Assembly: GCA_030445275.1 (NCBI GenBank)
Contig: JAUCSE010000053.1
Location: forward strand, 152,054 to 216,053
Direction of reading: 5' to 3'
Length of the DNA stretch: 64,000 bases
From: Mucilaginibacter sp.
GTDB taxonomy: Bacteria; Bacteroidota; Bacteroidia; Sphingobacteriales; Sphingobacteriaceae
In this document: piece by piece, positions 1 to 10,700 of the stretch
How positions within the stretch are numbered: the stretch's first letter is position 1
Layout: each line of letters starts with the position of its first letter
The notes under the pieces: generated by a model
Databases searched by the model: none
Seen by the model: only the letters and a program-made list of their open reading frames with translations
What the model was told of the DNA's origin: nothing
Position numbers and translations under genes: made by a program

Positions 1-584
1 TTTTTTAATTCCAGATTGAAGTTGCCATTAAAAATTTTTATTTATTTTTGTAAAGCAGAACGTTAATAGCGTGCAGATTGCTACGAGAACTTTGATTTTA
101 AAGCTAATACCTAATCCGTAACCTTTAACGCCTCAAAGTTTATAAGTATATAATAATCAACTACATACAGCTAAAGGTTCGATCCCAGCTGATACCACAA
201 ACAGCCTTCTCAAAGAAATCTGAGAGGCTGTTCTGTTTTAATTATCTGTTATAAACCTTCTTAGTTTACCACAAGTGACACTCGCGGTGTGTTATCACAT
301 CTTCATGCGCTCTATCCGTCGATCAGATCTACCTCTGCAACATTCAAGGTCATTTATTGGTTACTATGTATCCTCAAACTCACGAGGATATCTGACTGTG
401 CCTGAAACACCATATAGACCATCTTTCTCTAGTTCAATAGCCATAAAAATATTCTTTTTAAAGTAAAAAGTTAATTTCATAAAAAAATACCATAAGAGTT
501 ACGGCACAAATGGAATGGTCTTAGGCTATATTCATAGTGTTGAGAGTTGGAGATTGGGTGTGTAGCAATCATTAATTAATATAA
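1..584. other. non-coding stretch at window edge
   Basis: AT-rich sequence without a convincing gene. It holds one hairpin (listed separately) and otherwise frequent stop codons in all frames. The short open frame at 275-466 has no recognisable protein character. The stretch lies downstream of the leftward lyase operon and probably downstream of a rightward gene outside the window. Confidence 0.5.
200..240 (+). terminator. probable hairpin terminator
   Basis: Arms AACAGCC-T-TCTCA (200-212) and TGAGA-GGCTGTT (221-232) pair over 12 bp with one bulged T and an 8-nt loop. CTGTTTTAATT follows on the plus strand. It would end a rightward gene lying before the window. Confidence 0.55.
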
Positions 585-2612
585 TCAAAGTTTTAAATCA
601 ATATTATCAAAACCAACAGTAGTGGATATTGCTGCCAAACCAGATGAAACAGCTAAACCCACAGATACCTGTTTTTTTAACCGGCAGGTTGCTGAACCGA
701 TTTTTGTCCAGCTTTTTCCGTCAACAGAAGAATAACCGGAGAATTCATTTCCTCTTCGCTGTAAACGAAGCCAGTAATATCCAGTCAGGCGGCTAAAGGC
801 GACTACTGGTTCCGAAAGTTCCGGGTTTGATGCAACAATCTTTACTTTATCATCAGATGTAGCCCGGGAAAGCAGTCTGGTATACCATTGGGGCGCTTCT
901 AATTGCCCTGATGATTCCGGCTTTATTATACATGCTACCTCTGATGCGTTATCGGCCAATCCTTCGCGTATAACCAGTCCAAAACCGGTGAACTGTGAGC
1001 TAATCTGCGGAACATAGCGGGCAGTGATAGTTCCGTTTCCGTTCAAAGTGGTATATACAAATTTAAACTGGTCATGGGTAGCCTCTATCCCTTTCCCGCC
1101 AGCTATTATGGTGAATTGTTGCCCGTCAAAACTTGCGGTACCTTTTTGTGCCCCCTCATCCCCAATGTTTGCCTGCTCCCAATTGGCTGGAAAACCTGTT
1201 GTGATGCTAACCGGATAGGCGTTTACACTCTCGCCAGATATATTAGATGCGGAAACAGTATAGTAATAGGTTCGATTATTCGCTCCTTTATTATCATGGT
1301 ATAGGGAATTGACAATGTTTCTGGCTAAAACCGAATAAGGTCCATTTTTCTGTTCCGCTCTTTTTATGGTGTAATATTTCGCACCTGTGGAGGCTACCCA
1401 GGTTATGGTATTACCGTCTGTCAATGATGTTTGTGCTAATAAACCGGCTGGAGCAGCCGGTATGGTATGGATACTGTCGTCGCGATCTGTCGCGGTTGTT
1501 CTGGTGTAAAGCAGCGTACCGAATCCCACATGATCAGCACCCGGAAGCCCTTGCTGTTCAGGCCTAATCTTTTCTGCAGCTTGTTGGGTATAAGGCGCAG
1601 CTAAACCCATGCGTTTTACATAGTGGTTATAGATCTGCTCGTATACAGCCCGAAGTCTTCCCCCGCCTTCTGTTGATAGCTGTTGGTGCATATATTTACC
1701 TGTCTTATCCATCGCAGGCGCATACGGCACATCCTGCCCCAGATTATACTTCGCGGTATATTCAAACCCCTTTAATAAGCGATTATCAGCATATGCATAC
1801 AGGTTTAATCCCTGGTGCCATGCCATTTCTGCACAATCACCCAAATGAGCTATACCCAGCTGAGTATGGCTCTGATCCCGTCCGCTTTCCTGGCATTGCC
1901 CGGCTTCGTTAATAATATAATTAACCAGGCTACCATCGCCTGCACCATTGATATAATAATGTAAAGCCCGTTCAAATATGGGGCGATCGTTGCAAAAAAC
2001 ACCTATCGCCATCATGGTTTTCATGGCTGCAGCATCCCAGTTGCCATTGGCAAAGGGTGCAAAATCTTTGATAACCGGGTAAATCACTTTCCGAAAATGT
2101 TTCTCTGTATTTTCAATGCCCGCCGCGGACCAACCCGAATGGGTATATCGCAAAATCTCCGCAGCATTTACCATTTTAAAGGGGCCAAGTCCGGCCATTA
2201 GTACGGCATCACGCCCGGTGATTGATTTTAATGTCGATGACCACGCATTAACAATCTCAATGGCTTTATTCGCATATTCCTGTTGACCTGTGAGCGCCCA
2301 CATTAATGCATTTTGATAAGCGGCATTTGCATCCGCATCATAAATACCCTGCCCTATAGTTGGATTTCTACCTACCATCTTCATGGGCCCTTGTATATAA
2401 TAGTTACTTTGCGATTGTGGATGTGCTTGAAAAACCAGAAAACCGCTATATACAGGCCCCTGTTTCTCCTTTATTGCCACTTTCATCCGCTCTATATCAC
2501 CCTTGTTTTGCAGTAATCCAGGATGTATAAATGCCTGCGCTTTTACATCATCAAATGGACATATTAATAAAAAGCCGCATAGAAGTAAACATAGTCCTCT
2601 TATATAGTTCAT
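585..2612 (-). CDS. secreted PL5/PL38-like polysaccharide lyase with FN3 and C-terminal LamG/DUF1349-like region
   Basis: The 675-aa product starts with a signal peptide ending near VKAQ. Residues about 30-370 look like the alginate-lyase fold (PF05426 type, an alpha/alpha toroid). They include NGNWDAAAM and the QESGRDQSH motif near residue 242, which is typical of the lyase branch acting on uronate polymers. A fibronectin III-like module follows at about 390-475 (SLTDGNTITWVAS, YYYTVSASN). A beta-sandwich of about 195 residues, resembling DUF1349/LamG carbohydrate-binding regions, closes the protein. It is the last gene of a leftward operon that starts at 7537. Family members cleave 4-O-linked uronates by beta-elimination. 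The exact substrate (alginate, glucuronan or another acidic glycan) cannot be read from the sequence. It is a paralogue of the lyase at 25683-27350, which has a different accessory domain. Confidence 0.8.
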   Translation of the reverse strand: MNYIRGLCLLLCGFLLICPFDDVKAQAFIHPGLLQNKGDIERMKVAIKEKQGPVYSGFLVFQAHPQSQSNYYIQGPMKMVGRNPTIGQGIYDADANAAYQNALMWALTGQQEYANKAIEIVNAWSSTLKSITGRDAVLMAGLGPFKMVNAAEILRYTHSGWSAAGIENTEKHFRKVIYPVIKDFAPFANGNWDAAAMKTMMAIGVFCNDRPIFERALHYYINGAGDGSLVNYIINEAGQCQESGRDQSHTQLGIAHLGDCAEMAWHQGLNLYAYADNRLLKGFEYTAKYNLGQDVPYAPAMDKTGKYMHQQLSTEGGGRLRAVYEQIYNHYVKRMGLAAPYTQQAAEKIRPEQQGLPGADHVGFGTLLYTRTTATDRDDSIHTIPAAPAGLLAQTSLTDGNTITWVASTGAKYYTIKRAEQKNGPYSVLARNIVNSLYHDNKGANNRTYYYTVSASNISGESVNAYPVSITTGFPANWEQANIGDEGAQKGTASFDGQQFTIIAGGKGIEATHDQFKFVYTTLNGNGTITARYVPQISSQFTGFGLVIREGLADNASEVACIIKPESSGQLEAPQWYTRLLSRATSDDKVKIVASNPELSEPVVAFSRLTGYYWLRLQRRGNEFSGYSSVDGKSWTKIGSATCRLKKQVSVGLAVSSGLAAISTTVGFDNIDLKL

Positions 2613-2722
2613 GGTTTCATTATGATATTGTATCTTATAAAATATTGGTTTTAAATGTTTTTTAATACCTCAAAAACTATTTAGCTTTTGTTTTCCGGTA
2701 GTATGCCAATAAGACCCTTACA

Positions 2723-4336
2723 TTATCTGATAATATAAAAAGTTTGTTCCACAGGCTCTGCAGATTGGTATAAAGGTTCTGTTCCCCTCCCCCATTGGTA
2801 AGCGACGACCTTAACCTTTACAGGATATTTACTTTTAACAGGGATGGGTGTAAATTTAATCATCTCTTTTTCCACGTATGCCGGCCCCGAAATAATATAA
2901 TAATCTACGGGTAATCCCGAATTTGATGTGGCGTGTAAAGTCTGTTCTTTTATATCATATTTCACATTCTGCAATTGGGGAAATTTGATTTCCTGGGATT
3001 TTCCGACCACCAATTTAGCAGGTATCGTCATTTTACCCGGTTGCACCGCATGACGATATTCCCAATCGCCTGCATTTTCCTCCTGTATCCAAAGTTCACC
3101 GCCCATCCCTGTCCGATCAAACTGTAACTTGAATGAGGTAAGGCCTGTTTGTATTGCCGGGCCTGTAATCACTCTAAAACTAATGGGGCCGGATGCATGT
3201 CCAAGCTTTTGGCCTGCACCAATAAGTTCTGAGGGCATTTCCGGTAAAAAGCCGCCTTTTAGTTGAAAAGAAATACCGTCAGCTCCCGGCAAAAATTTCA
3301 AAGCAGCATAACCTAGTTTGGCTACTGGCAATAATTGGGCATCTTGTATGAACGTAAGCATTTGTCGCTTGCGTTCTACACGGTCGCCTTCAAACTCCAT
3401 CGCTGCCATTGCTGTTTCCTGGTCAAAAAACCAATAGCCACTGGCGCTTCCACCCTTAAATGATCTATAGGGGGCTGGCTTAAATTCATCCTTTTCCATA
3501 CCTCCTGCACCAGTTAACCAACCTGATGATTTATCAACCGATTTTAAAGCGATTTGTCCCGGCCCTGGCAAACGGTAATGACACGCTTTACGGATATAAA
3601 GCGCAATAAACTTTGCCAGATGGGCTGACCAATCGAAATGCCCGCCGCCCGGATCGGTCACTACACCAACCAGATTATCTGCATCGCGGACACGTAAAGC
3701 TAAAGCGGTTTGCTTGACCACCGGCCAGTAAAAATCACGGTCGCCGGGTTTGGTTGCCGGATCCAGTACACGGTATTGGGGCCACTCCGTGGTTTCTCCC
3801 ACTACATAACAAAGCGGAATGTCTTTAAACTTCAATGAATCTGGTAGTGGTATGGTTTTAACAGGGATGCAGGCGATAGTACGCCCGGGCAGTGCATTGG
3901 CGAAGGTCCAGGCAAAATATCCATTGGCCGAATGTCCCATTGGTATTACCGGGGCTTTTTTTAATTCCTCGTAACCCGACTCTTGTGCCAGCTCATCCAT
4001 CATTTGTTGAAAAACGGCTTCCATGCCAGGTTTCATATCAGCGGTAAAAGATTGGTCACTCTTTTGTGCGGGGCCAACCCAGATAATACCCAGCCCCATC
4101 TCTGCCGCTGTACGGCGTATTAACGGATCCTCCAACCAGTTACGCTCCAATAAGTTAGCCAGAGATATGATCACACCTTTAACCTGCTTGCAAGCAGGAG
4201 GTATCCATAGATAAGCATTCCGGGTACCGACTTTCGCGCTATACTGATAAACATGATCTTCAAGTTTATCCTGAGCCCAGCACCTACCCATCAAAATAAA
4301 AACAGTCAGCAATAAAAGGGTAATCTTAGAGGTCAT
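2723..4336 (-). CDS. secreted alpha/beta-hydrolase-like protein, possible carbohydrate esterase
   Basis: The 537-aa product has a signal peptide (cleavage after RCWAQ). Residues 25-250 read like an alpha/beta hydrolase: VKGVIISLANLL, then a nucleophile elbow MGHSANG with Ser136, and a late GGGHFDWSAH segment that could supply the His. The remaining residues (about 260-537) appear rich in beta strands and end in Ig-like sequence. I do not recognise a named family. It is about 110 bp upstream of the lyase gene and 25 bp downstream of a related gene (4362-6023), so the two look like a duplicated pair. A de-esterifying role (acetyl, methyl or feruloyl removal before lyase attack) is inference from fold and context only. 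Confidence 0.6.
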   Translation of the reverse strand: MTSKITLLLLTVFILMGRCWAQDKLEDHVYQYSAKVGTRNAYLWIPPACKQVKGVIISLANLLERNWLEDPLIRRTAAEMGLGIIWVGPAQKSDQSFTADMKPGMEAVFQQMMDELAQESGYEELKKAPVIPMGHSANGYFAWTFANALPGRTIACIPVKTIPLPDSLKFKDIPLCYVVGETTEWPQYRVLDPATKPGDRDFYWPVVKQTALALRVRDADNLVGVVTDPGGGHFDWSAHLAKFIALYIRKACHYRLPGPGQIALKSVDKSSGWLTGAGGMEKDEFKPAPYRSFKGGSASGYWFFDQETAMAAMEFEGDRVERKRQMLTFIQDAQLLPVAKLGYAALKFLPGADGISFQLKGGFLPEMPSELIGAGQKLGHASGPISFRVITGPAIQTGLTSFKLQFDRTGMGGELWIQEENAGDWEYRHAVQPGKMTIPAKLVVGKSQEIKFPQLQNVKYDIKEQTLHATSNSGLPVDYYIISGPAYVEKEMIKFTPIPVKSKYPVKVKVVAYQWGRGTEPLYQSAEPVEQTFYIIR

Positions 4337-4361
4337 GGGGGCTACAACTTAATTTCTATCA

Positions 4362-6023
4362 TTATTTATTGATCCAGAATACACGCTCAACCTGCTCTGC
4401 GGTTTGCAGCTTTGGTTCATTACTATTGCCGTATTGCCAGGCTATTACCGTTACTTTTACCGGAAACTTGCTGCGAGGCGGTATTGCAGTCAAACTTAAA
4501 CAATCACCTATTATTTGCGCTGGGCCATCCTGTACATAGAAGCTAACAGGGACATGGGCATCTGACATAGCATTGAGTTTTATCTCCTTTTTATTCGGTT
4601 GCTGATCGGGTATAGCCGAAAAGACAATATGTTGTTCTTTCCCTTGTGAATTTCTGGGAGGTATTGACATTAAAGCCTGCTGCACTGCCGGTTTATATTC
4701 ATTATCGCCCGGGTGGCTGGCCGAAAACCACAGTTCATAACTATGAGAAGATTCATAAAACCCTTTTTGAGGATGAACCATGAATGTGGAATCATTGATT
4801 TTAACAAACGGCCCGGTGATGCGGTCAACGGTGATAGGTGAACTATCTTTAGTATGATCAATAGGCCACCCAACCGGCATATTTGCCCAGTCTGCAGGTC
4901 TTGGACTTCCACCGGGAACCGTATCATAAAAGGTAGTATGTACTTTAAAAGTAATACCATCAGCCTCTGGCTCAAATTTCAGGTTAAACTGTTGATGGAC
5001 ATTATGCTGCTCCAATAACTTACCACGTTGCATATAACCAATCAGTTGCGGCTTCTGATTACGGTGTTGAGCCTCATAATCGGCTGTTGCATTGGCCATC
5101 TCCTCATCAAAGTACCAGAAAGCCTGAGTACGATCACCCTGATATTGATCAATTGGTGCAGGCTTTGCCGAGGGAATCTGATCGAAGCGCCATTTATCAA
5201 CCAGCCAGCCTGTTTTTGCAGGATCAGTGGGTATTAGTTTAGGTGCCCGCCCATCAGGAGTATTTTTAGGCATGCGGTATTGAACCGTTTTTTTTAAGTA
5301 GAGCGCGATATAAGCCGCCTTACTGTCGGTACTTGCGAAATGAAACTCTGCCGGACAGGATAGCATACTTAATGGCATCAAAAGATGAGCTTGCCTTTCC
5401 TTCAATCCTTCTGCTGACCAATTGTTGGCAGCTTCATATTCACCCATTGTTTCCAGACATGGGATATAATCAACATTTCTGTTTCCCCATATATCGGGGG
5501 CAAAAGAAGGATGCCTGAAATATGGCCATTGCCCGCTGACCGAAATGGCAGCTAACGCCCGTTCGGAATTCCATGCTGCCATATAATAGGGATTGCTTGC
5601 TGCGGCCGAATGCCCCAGACCAACAAAAGGGACGTAAGCAAGTTCGGAATAACCGGATATTTTGGCCAGCTCATTCATAATACTATTGAAAGTTTCGCCA
5701 GCACCCTGATCAAAATGAAATAAAAGATCGTATGCGGGACTTACCCAGACTTCGGCAAACCCAAGTTTTCCCATCTCCTTTCTGAAACCTGAATTCTCCA
5801 GTATGGATTGTTCTTCCATATTATTCTGCGCAAAGATGAACGCCTTTACTTTTTTGCAGTCTGGCGGTATCCACAAAAATGCCCTTGCTTCGCCAGTATT
5901 TTCTTTAGCACTTTTTACCGATACCGCCCACTGCCATACTGCGTTCTGTGCAATAACAGCAGTATTGAATAATAAACAAATATGCAGCATGCTTAGGCAC
6001 GCATATACCTGATATCTTTTCAT
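4362..6023 (-). CDS. secreted alpha/beta-hydrolase-like protein, paralogue of the next gene
   Basis: The 553-aa product has a signal peptide (ending TAVIAQ). Its layout follows the neighbour at 2723-4336: AFLWIPPDCKKVKAFIFAQNN matches AYLWIPPACKQVKGVIISLAN there. The elbow is GHSAAA with Ser139, so the usual GxSxG has Ala in place of the last Gly. A C-terminal Ig-like region ends in VKVTVIAWQYG, which parallels VKVKVVAYQWG in the paralogue. Its start overlaps the stop of the GH28-like gene by 4 bp (ATGA), a sign of translational coupling. The function is unknown. A secreted esterase or other carbohydrate-active hydrolase is the best guess. Confidence 0.6.
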   Translation of the reverse strand: MKRYQVYACLSMLHICLLFNTAVIAQNAVWQWAVSVKSAKENTGEARAFLWIPPDCKKVKAFIFAQNNMEEQSILENSGFRKEMGKLGFAEVWVSPAYDLLFHFDQGAGETFNSIMNELAKISGYSELAYVPFVGLGHSAAASNPYYMAAWNSERALAAISVSGQWPYFRHPSFAPDIWGNRNVDYIPCLETMGEYEAANNWSAEGLKERQAHLLMPLSMLSCPAEFHFASTDSKAAYIALYLKKTVQYRMPKNTPDGRAPKLIPTDPAKTGWLVDKWRFDQIPSAKPAPIDQYQGDRTQAFWYFDEEMANATADYEAQHRNQKPQLIGYMQRGKLLEQHNVHQQFNLKFEPEADGITFKVHTTFYDTVPGGSPRPADWANMPVGWPIDHTKDSSPITVDRITGPFVKINDSTFMVHPQKGFYESSHSYELWFSASHPGDNEYKPAVQQALMSIPPRNSQGKEQHIVFSAIPDQQPNKKEIKLNAMSDAHVPVSFYVQDGPAQIIGDCLSLTAIPPRSKFPVKVTVIAWQYGNSNEPKLQTAEQVERVFWINK

Positions 6024-7537
6024 TTTGAACCGGGACTATCACCGGGATTTACCGGCGTTTGAATAAACCGGAGGCCTTCCACATGTTCACCAATCAATAT
6101 ATTAGCCATATCACCTGTTTTATAAAAACCGGGCTTGCCTGACATATTATCCGCAATTACCTTCCCATTGATCCTAAGGTTTTCAAAAACTACATTTTTG
6201 ATGCCCCGCGTTTCGTCATAACCCGAAATGACGGAAAGATTGGCCTTATTACCATTGTATGCGATATCTTTAAAGTATATATTTTCAATTCCTTTGCCCG
6301 GAGAGGTATTATAGTAGTGATTATACATCACACGCATATTCACCAATTGCCCTTTCCGGATATCATCAACACGAATATTGTTAAAGGTAATATCCCTCAA
6401 TAAATTACTGTCGCCAGCATTTAAGGCCATACAGCCTTGATAATCTATTTGATTTTCATGCTGATCAAGTATATCCACATTGATAAATTTAATTTTCTCG
6501 AGCGTGTCAGGATGAGCTGTATCACCATGCGTACCGATGAGTACAGGATGAGCAACATCTGCCCAAAGGGTTGAGTTTTGGACAGTAATATTTTTTGTAT
6601 TTCCATAATACTCCCAGCGATGTCCGTATATGGCCACACAATCATCAGAATTTCGCATATAAATTTGACTGATAAGAATATTGGAACTGCAAAAAACATC
6701 TATCCCATCAGCATTTCCTTCTGAGCTAAATGATTTGATATTACTGATGTTTACACCGGCTGATTGGCCAATGAGTATACTATACTTATGTGGTAGCACA
6801 ACAAGCCCATCTACCCCCACATTTTTAGAGTACTCAATGGTGATCTGGTCATTACGTCCACGCTGTTCTTTTTTGAGTGCATTTGGAACCGGTTTGTCTG
6901 CTGAATTTATTAATGGTAACTGCGTTAATATACCACGACCCATGATATGAACATTCTCAACCCTGCTTACCAACAATTGACCCTGAACAATAGCCCCGCC
7001 ATCAATGTAAACTGTTTTGTTGGATGGGATTTTTAATATACCTATTTGATGAAATCCGGGGCCGTAATAAATAACATCGGGATTGGCCTTTGATGGTTTT
7101 TTCGTTTCAATTGGATTGGCAAACAATTGGAGATTATGAAAGATATCATCATTAACCTCTATTGAAATATTACGAGGTTCTGTTAAAGTAAAAACAATGG
7201 TATTCCCCACTATCTTAGGAATAATTCCGTAGGCAGATGGCCGTATTTTAACCTGTTGGATAGGGCCTTTTTGATAAGTAACCGTTACTTCAACCTTACC
7301 TGAAAAGTCGAAATATCCAAAGGCTGTATGTTGAACTGTATTTGTAGTGCCAACAACTTCCGTTACTGACGCAGTATAAGCAGGTACCGGCAACTCCTGG
7401 TGCCCGGGTTCTTTTACCGTGATCTTAAAGTCTTTATTTAAAACAACACCATCGGGTGCTTTATAGGTAATCAGTTCTGCTTTAGCATAAAGGCAGATAT
7501 TAAAAATCATTAAAACAAACAGAAAGTTTTTCTTCAT
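6020..7537 (-). CDS. secreted GH28-like right-handed beta-helix glycoside hydrolase
   Basis: The 505-aa product has a signal peptide (ending LYAKAE). An Ig-like N-terminal module (about 25-135) is followed by a parallel beta-helix. The polygalacturonase-type acidic triad is visible as NAD277 and SDD298/299 with the family's 21-residue spacing. A GTHG segment stands where GHG is expected. The N-terminal Ig-like module also recalls GH49. It probably hydrolyses a uronic-acid-containing or related backbone or side chain. It is the first gene of the operon 7537-585 and has the shared G-tract operator about 150 bp upstream (7690-7716). An ATGA overlap couples it to the next gene. Confidence 0.75.
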   Translation of the reverse strand: MKKNFLFVLMIFNICLYAKAELITYKAPDGVVLNKDFKITVKEPGHQELPVPAYTASVTEVVGTTNTVQHTAFGYFDFSGKVEVTVTYQKGPIQQVKIRPSAYGIIPKIVGNTIVFTLTEPRNISIEVNDDIFHNLQLFANPIETKKPSKANPDVIYYGPGFHQIGILKIPSNKTVYIDGGAIVQGQLLVSRVENVHIMGRGILTQLPLINSADKPVPNALKKEQRGRNDQITIEYSKNVGVDGLVVLPHKYSILIGQSAGVNISNIKSFSSEGNADGIDVFCSSNILISQIYMRNSDDCVAIYGHRWEYYGNTKNITVQNSTLWADVAHPVLIGTHGDTAHPDTLEKIKFINVDILDQHENQIDYQGCMALNAGDSNLLRDITFNNIRVDDIRKGQLVNMRVMYNHYYNTSPGKGIENIYFKDIAYNGNKANLSVISGYDETRGIKNVVFENLRINGKVIADNMSGKPGFYKTGDMANILIGEHVEGLRFIQTPVNPGDSPGSK

Positions 7538-7660
7538 TAGTTGATTGTGTAAAAAATAAATTTTGACGGTTCCGGTAAAAGTTCAGCTACATTATCCTCT
7601 TAGTATCTGGCAAATCGCTTATAATGGCTGATACATCTGTGTTCCGAAATATTTCCAGCA

Positions 7661-7718
7661 CTAAATTGCCTTGAAAAAAAACCAATAAAGGGTGGTTAAC
7701 GGGTCAAATAAAGGGGGG
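7661..7718 (-). promoter_or_regulatory. PUL operator plus promoter, copy A (GH28-like operon)
   Basis: The minus strand reads CCCCCCTTTATTTGACCC, then GTTAACCACCC, then 21 nt, then the -7-like box CAATTTAG (7661-7668). The 27-bp core is 7690-7716. The same spacing occurs at four other PUL promoters. It lies about 125 nt upstream of the start at 7537. Confidence 0.65.
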
Positions 7719-7753
7719 ATATAGCGTGAAACATATTAATTGCCGACGAAATA

Positions 7754-10700
7754 CTAATGTTTATTTCTTGAATAAGAAATGCTAGTATTTAAATTGTCTT
7801 TATTGATAAATATTTTTCTGTATTTGCGTATAAAATCTGATGGGTTCATTTCAAATAGCCTGTTAAACTGCTCCCTGAAATATTTGATATCCTGAAATCC
7901 AATTCTGAACGCGATCTCTTTAATCTGCAAATCAGTCTGGATCATTAATTCAGCAGCTTTTCGCAACCTGATATACCTGATGAATTCTGTACTGGATAAG
8001 CCTGAAATCGATTTGATTTTCCTGAATAGCTTTGACCTGCTCATCCCGATTTCATCAGTGAATGCCTTTAAAGAAAAACTCTCATCTTCTAAATGGCTTT
8101 CAATAATCCGGATACATTTAGCCAAAAATTCACTGTATTCAGCAGGGATTTTCAGGCTATTATTTTTAAGCGTGATTTCGTTAAAGAAATAGTTTTTAAG
8201 TGTGCTGCGGCCCTTTAACATGCTTTTGATTCGCGCAATCAGTAAATCACTTTCAAATGGCTTAGTAATGTAATCATCGGCCCCGCATTCTATACCTTTA
8301 AGTTTGATCTCAGGTGACGAGCTACCAGTTAATAATATAATAGGAATATGACTAAATGAAGGCGATTCCTTCATCTTGGAGCAAAACTCCACACCATTCA
8401 CGCCATTCATAATTACATCACAAACTATAATATCCGGTTCACAGTCCAGCACGTTTTTAAAACCCGCTTCTGTATTCCCCGCCTCATGAATAATAAATTC
8501 ATCCTGCAATAACTGTCTGATATAACGTCTAACCTCCGCATCATCATCAATCAACAAAATGACAGATTTTTTATTGACCACATCATTCATAATTTCGTCA
8601 ATATGCGCGGTAGATGTCATCAAATAGCTATCGCCCATTTCAACCGGTTCAGTAATCAATTCCTGTATCAGTGGATAGGTGACTTTGCTCTGATCTTCCG
8701 CCTCCTCCAGAATATCGGTAAGCATATGTTCGCTTATTTTAGGTAAGCATATTTTAAATGTGGTACCCTTTCCTAATACACTGGTGTAGGATAATTTACC
8801 ATTATGTTGTTCTAAATATGTTTTTGCAAGGAAAAGACCGATCCCAAATCCACTTTCCTTTATTTTATCTGCATCCTGATTCAGTCGGTAAAATTTTTCG
8901 AATAGCTTTTCTCCGGTATCCTCTGCAATCCCATAACCGGTATCCTTTACCAATATTTCTATAAATTCATCGCCCTTGTTTACACGAATACTGATGGAGC
9001 CGTATTCGGGTGTATATTTTATAGCATTTGACAGCAGATTAAACAACACGATTTCAAGTTTTTCCCTGTCTGCATAAACCTTAATATTGTTATCATGGCA
9101 AAGAAACTGATAATCAATTTTTTTTGCTTTAACCTGGTTATTAAAACAAAGGAAAACTTCATAACAAACATCTTTCAGATTGAGTATAGCAGGATTCAGA
9201 TCGGCCACTTCATTTTCAGAACTCCGGAATAATAGCAACTGATCAACCAAACTCAACAAACGCCGTGAATTGCGATATACTGCGCTGATATCTATTAAAT
9301 CGATATTAGTTCCATTGCTGTGCAACAGATCTTTGATGGGGTTAACAATAAGTGTTAGTGGGGTCCTCAGCTCATGCGATATATTGGTAAAAAAGGCTAT
9401 TTTCTTTTCATTCAATTCCTTAACAAACTTCACTTCATATTGTAATTGGGTCTGTTTTTTTTGATAAAAAAGATAAGCGTAAATACCTGCCACAATACAA
9501 CCTAAATACAAACAATAGGCCCACCAGGCCCTATACCAAGGTGGTAGTACATGTATACTTAACGAAATTTGCTCCGACATCCAGCGACCTTCGGCATTGG
9601 TACATTTTATCCTGAATGTATAGTTTCCTTCGTCAAGATGGGTATAATTGGCAGAGCGTACATATTCGGAATAAGTCCAGCCCCGATCCCAGCCTTCCAT
9701 ATAATAGGCATATTTAATTTTGTCGGGGGCAGTATACTCTAATGCTGTAAAATCAAAAGCAAAAACAGCTTTATCATAGGGCACTTCTATTTTTTTAATG
9801 ACATCTGAAGAAATACTCCGTACCCAATCTGCGTTTTTCTCTAACGCCTGATTATTGACCGTTATTCCTGATAATACCAGTTTAGGGATGCTGTTAATAT
9901 CGGTGACTTTTTCGGGGTAGAAGATATTAACCCCTTCTATGCCTCCAAATACCAATTCTCCCGTATTCAGGACAGCCTTCGAGTTATAATGAAACTGGTT
10001 ACTTTGCAATCCATCGCTTTTGTAATAGTTTTTAAAGGTTTTGGTACGCGGGTTAAATTTAGACAAGCCATTAAAGGTACTCAGCCACAAATCGCCTTCC
10101 TTATCTTCTAATATATTCAATACAGAGTTATTACATAACCCGTCTTCGGTGGTATACCGGGCAATAATTGCAGCTTTAGCACGGTCAAATAACACCAATC
10201 CTCCTCCTTCGGTCCCGATCCAGAAATTATGATTACGGTCTTCGTAAATGTTGCGTAAATAATATCCCAGTTCAAAAAAACGATGTCTTTTATTTTCTCT
10301 GTCTATTTGAACTAATTGAGTAAGCGTTCCTGCCCATAGTCTCCCCTCATTATCAGGTGTAAGGCTCCACAGATCTGAAAGATTGGTGTCAAATGCCGTA
10401 AAACGGTTACCTTTTTTATCAAAAGTATATAGGGCACCGTTGATGCCATCCCCTTTTAAGGTCCCAACCCAAATATGCCCGTCCTGATCCCGGCACATGG
10501 TTGATATAACCCTGTTTTCGGTATTGGATAATGGATTTATACATTTATAACGGTCGAATGTATGTGTTGTCCTGTTATACCTGTTCACACCGTTAAAAAA
10601 GGTACCTGCCCAAATATTTTTCTCATCATCCCTGATGATATTGGTTACAAAATTGTCGCTAAGTGAACTGGTATTTCCTGTTTCGTTTTTAAACTGGCTG

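Noticed and set aside
160..197. tRNA- or tmRNA-like 3' end (GGTTCGATCCC followed by a CCA)
   Set aside because: The T-arm does not pair beyond two bases, and no matching acceptor strand was found upstream. It is chance or at most a degenerate remnant.
275..466. 63-codon open frame at the left edge
   Set aside because: Cys/Ser/Arg-rich composition with no domain, no good start context and no neighbour in the same direction.
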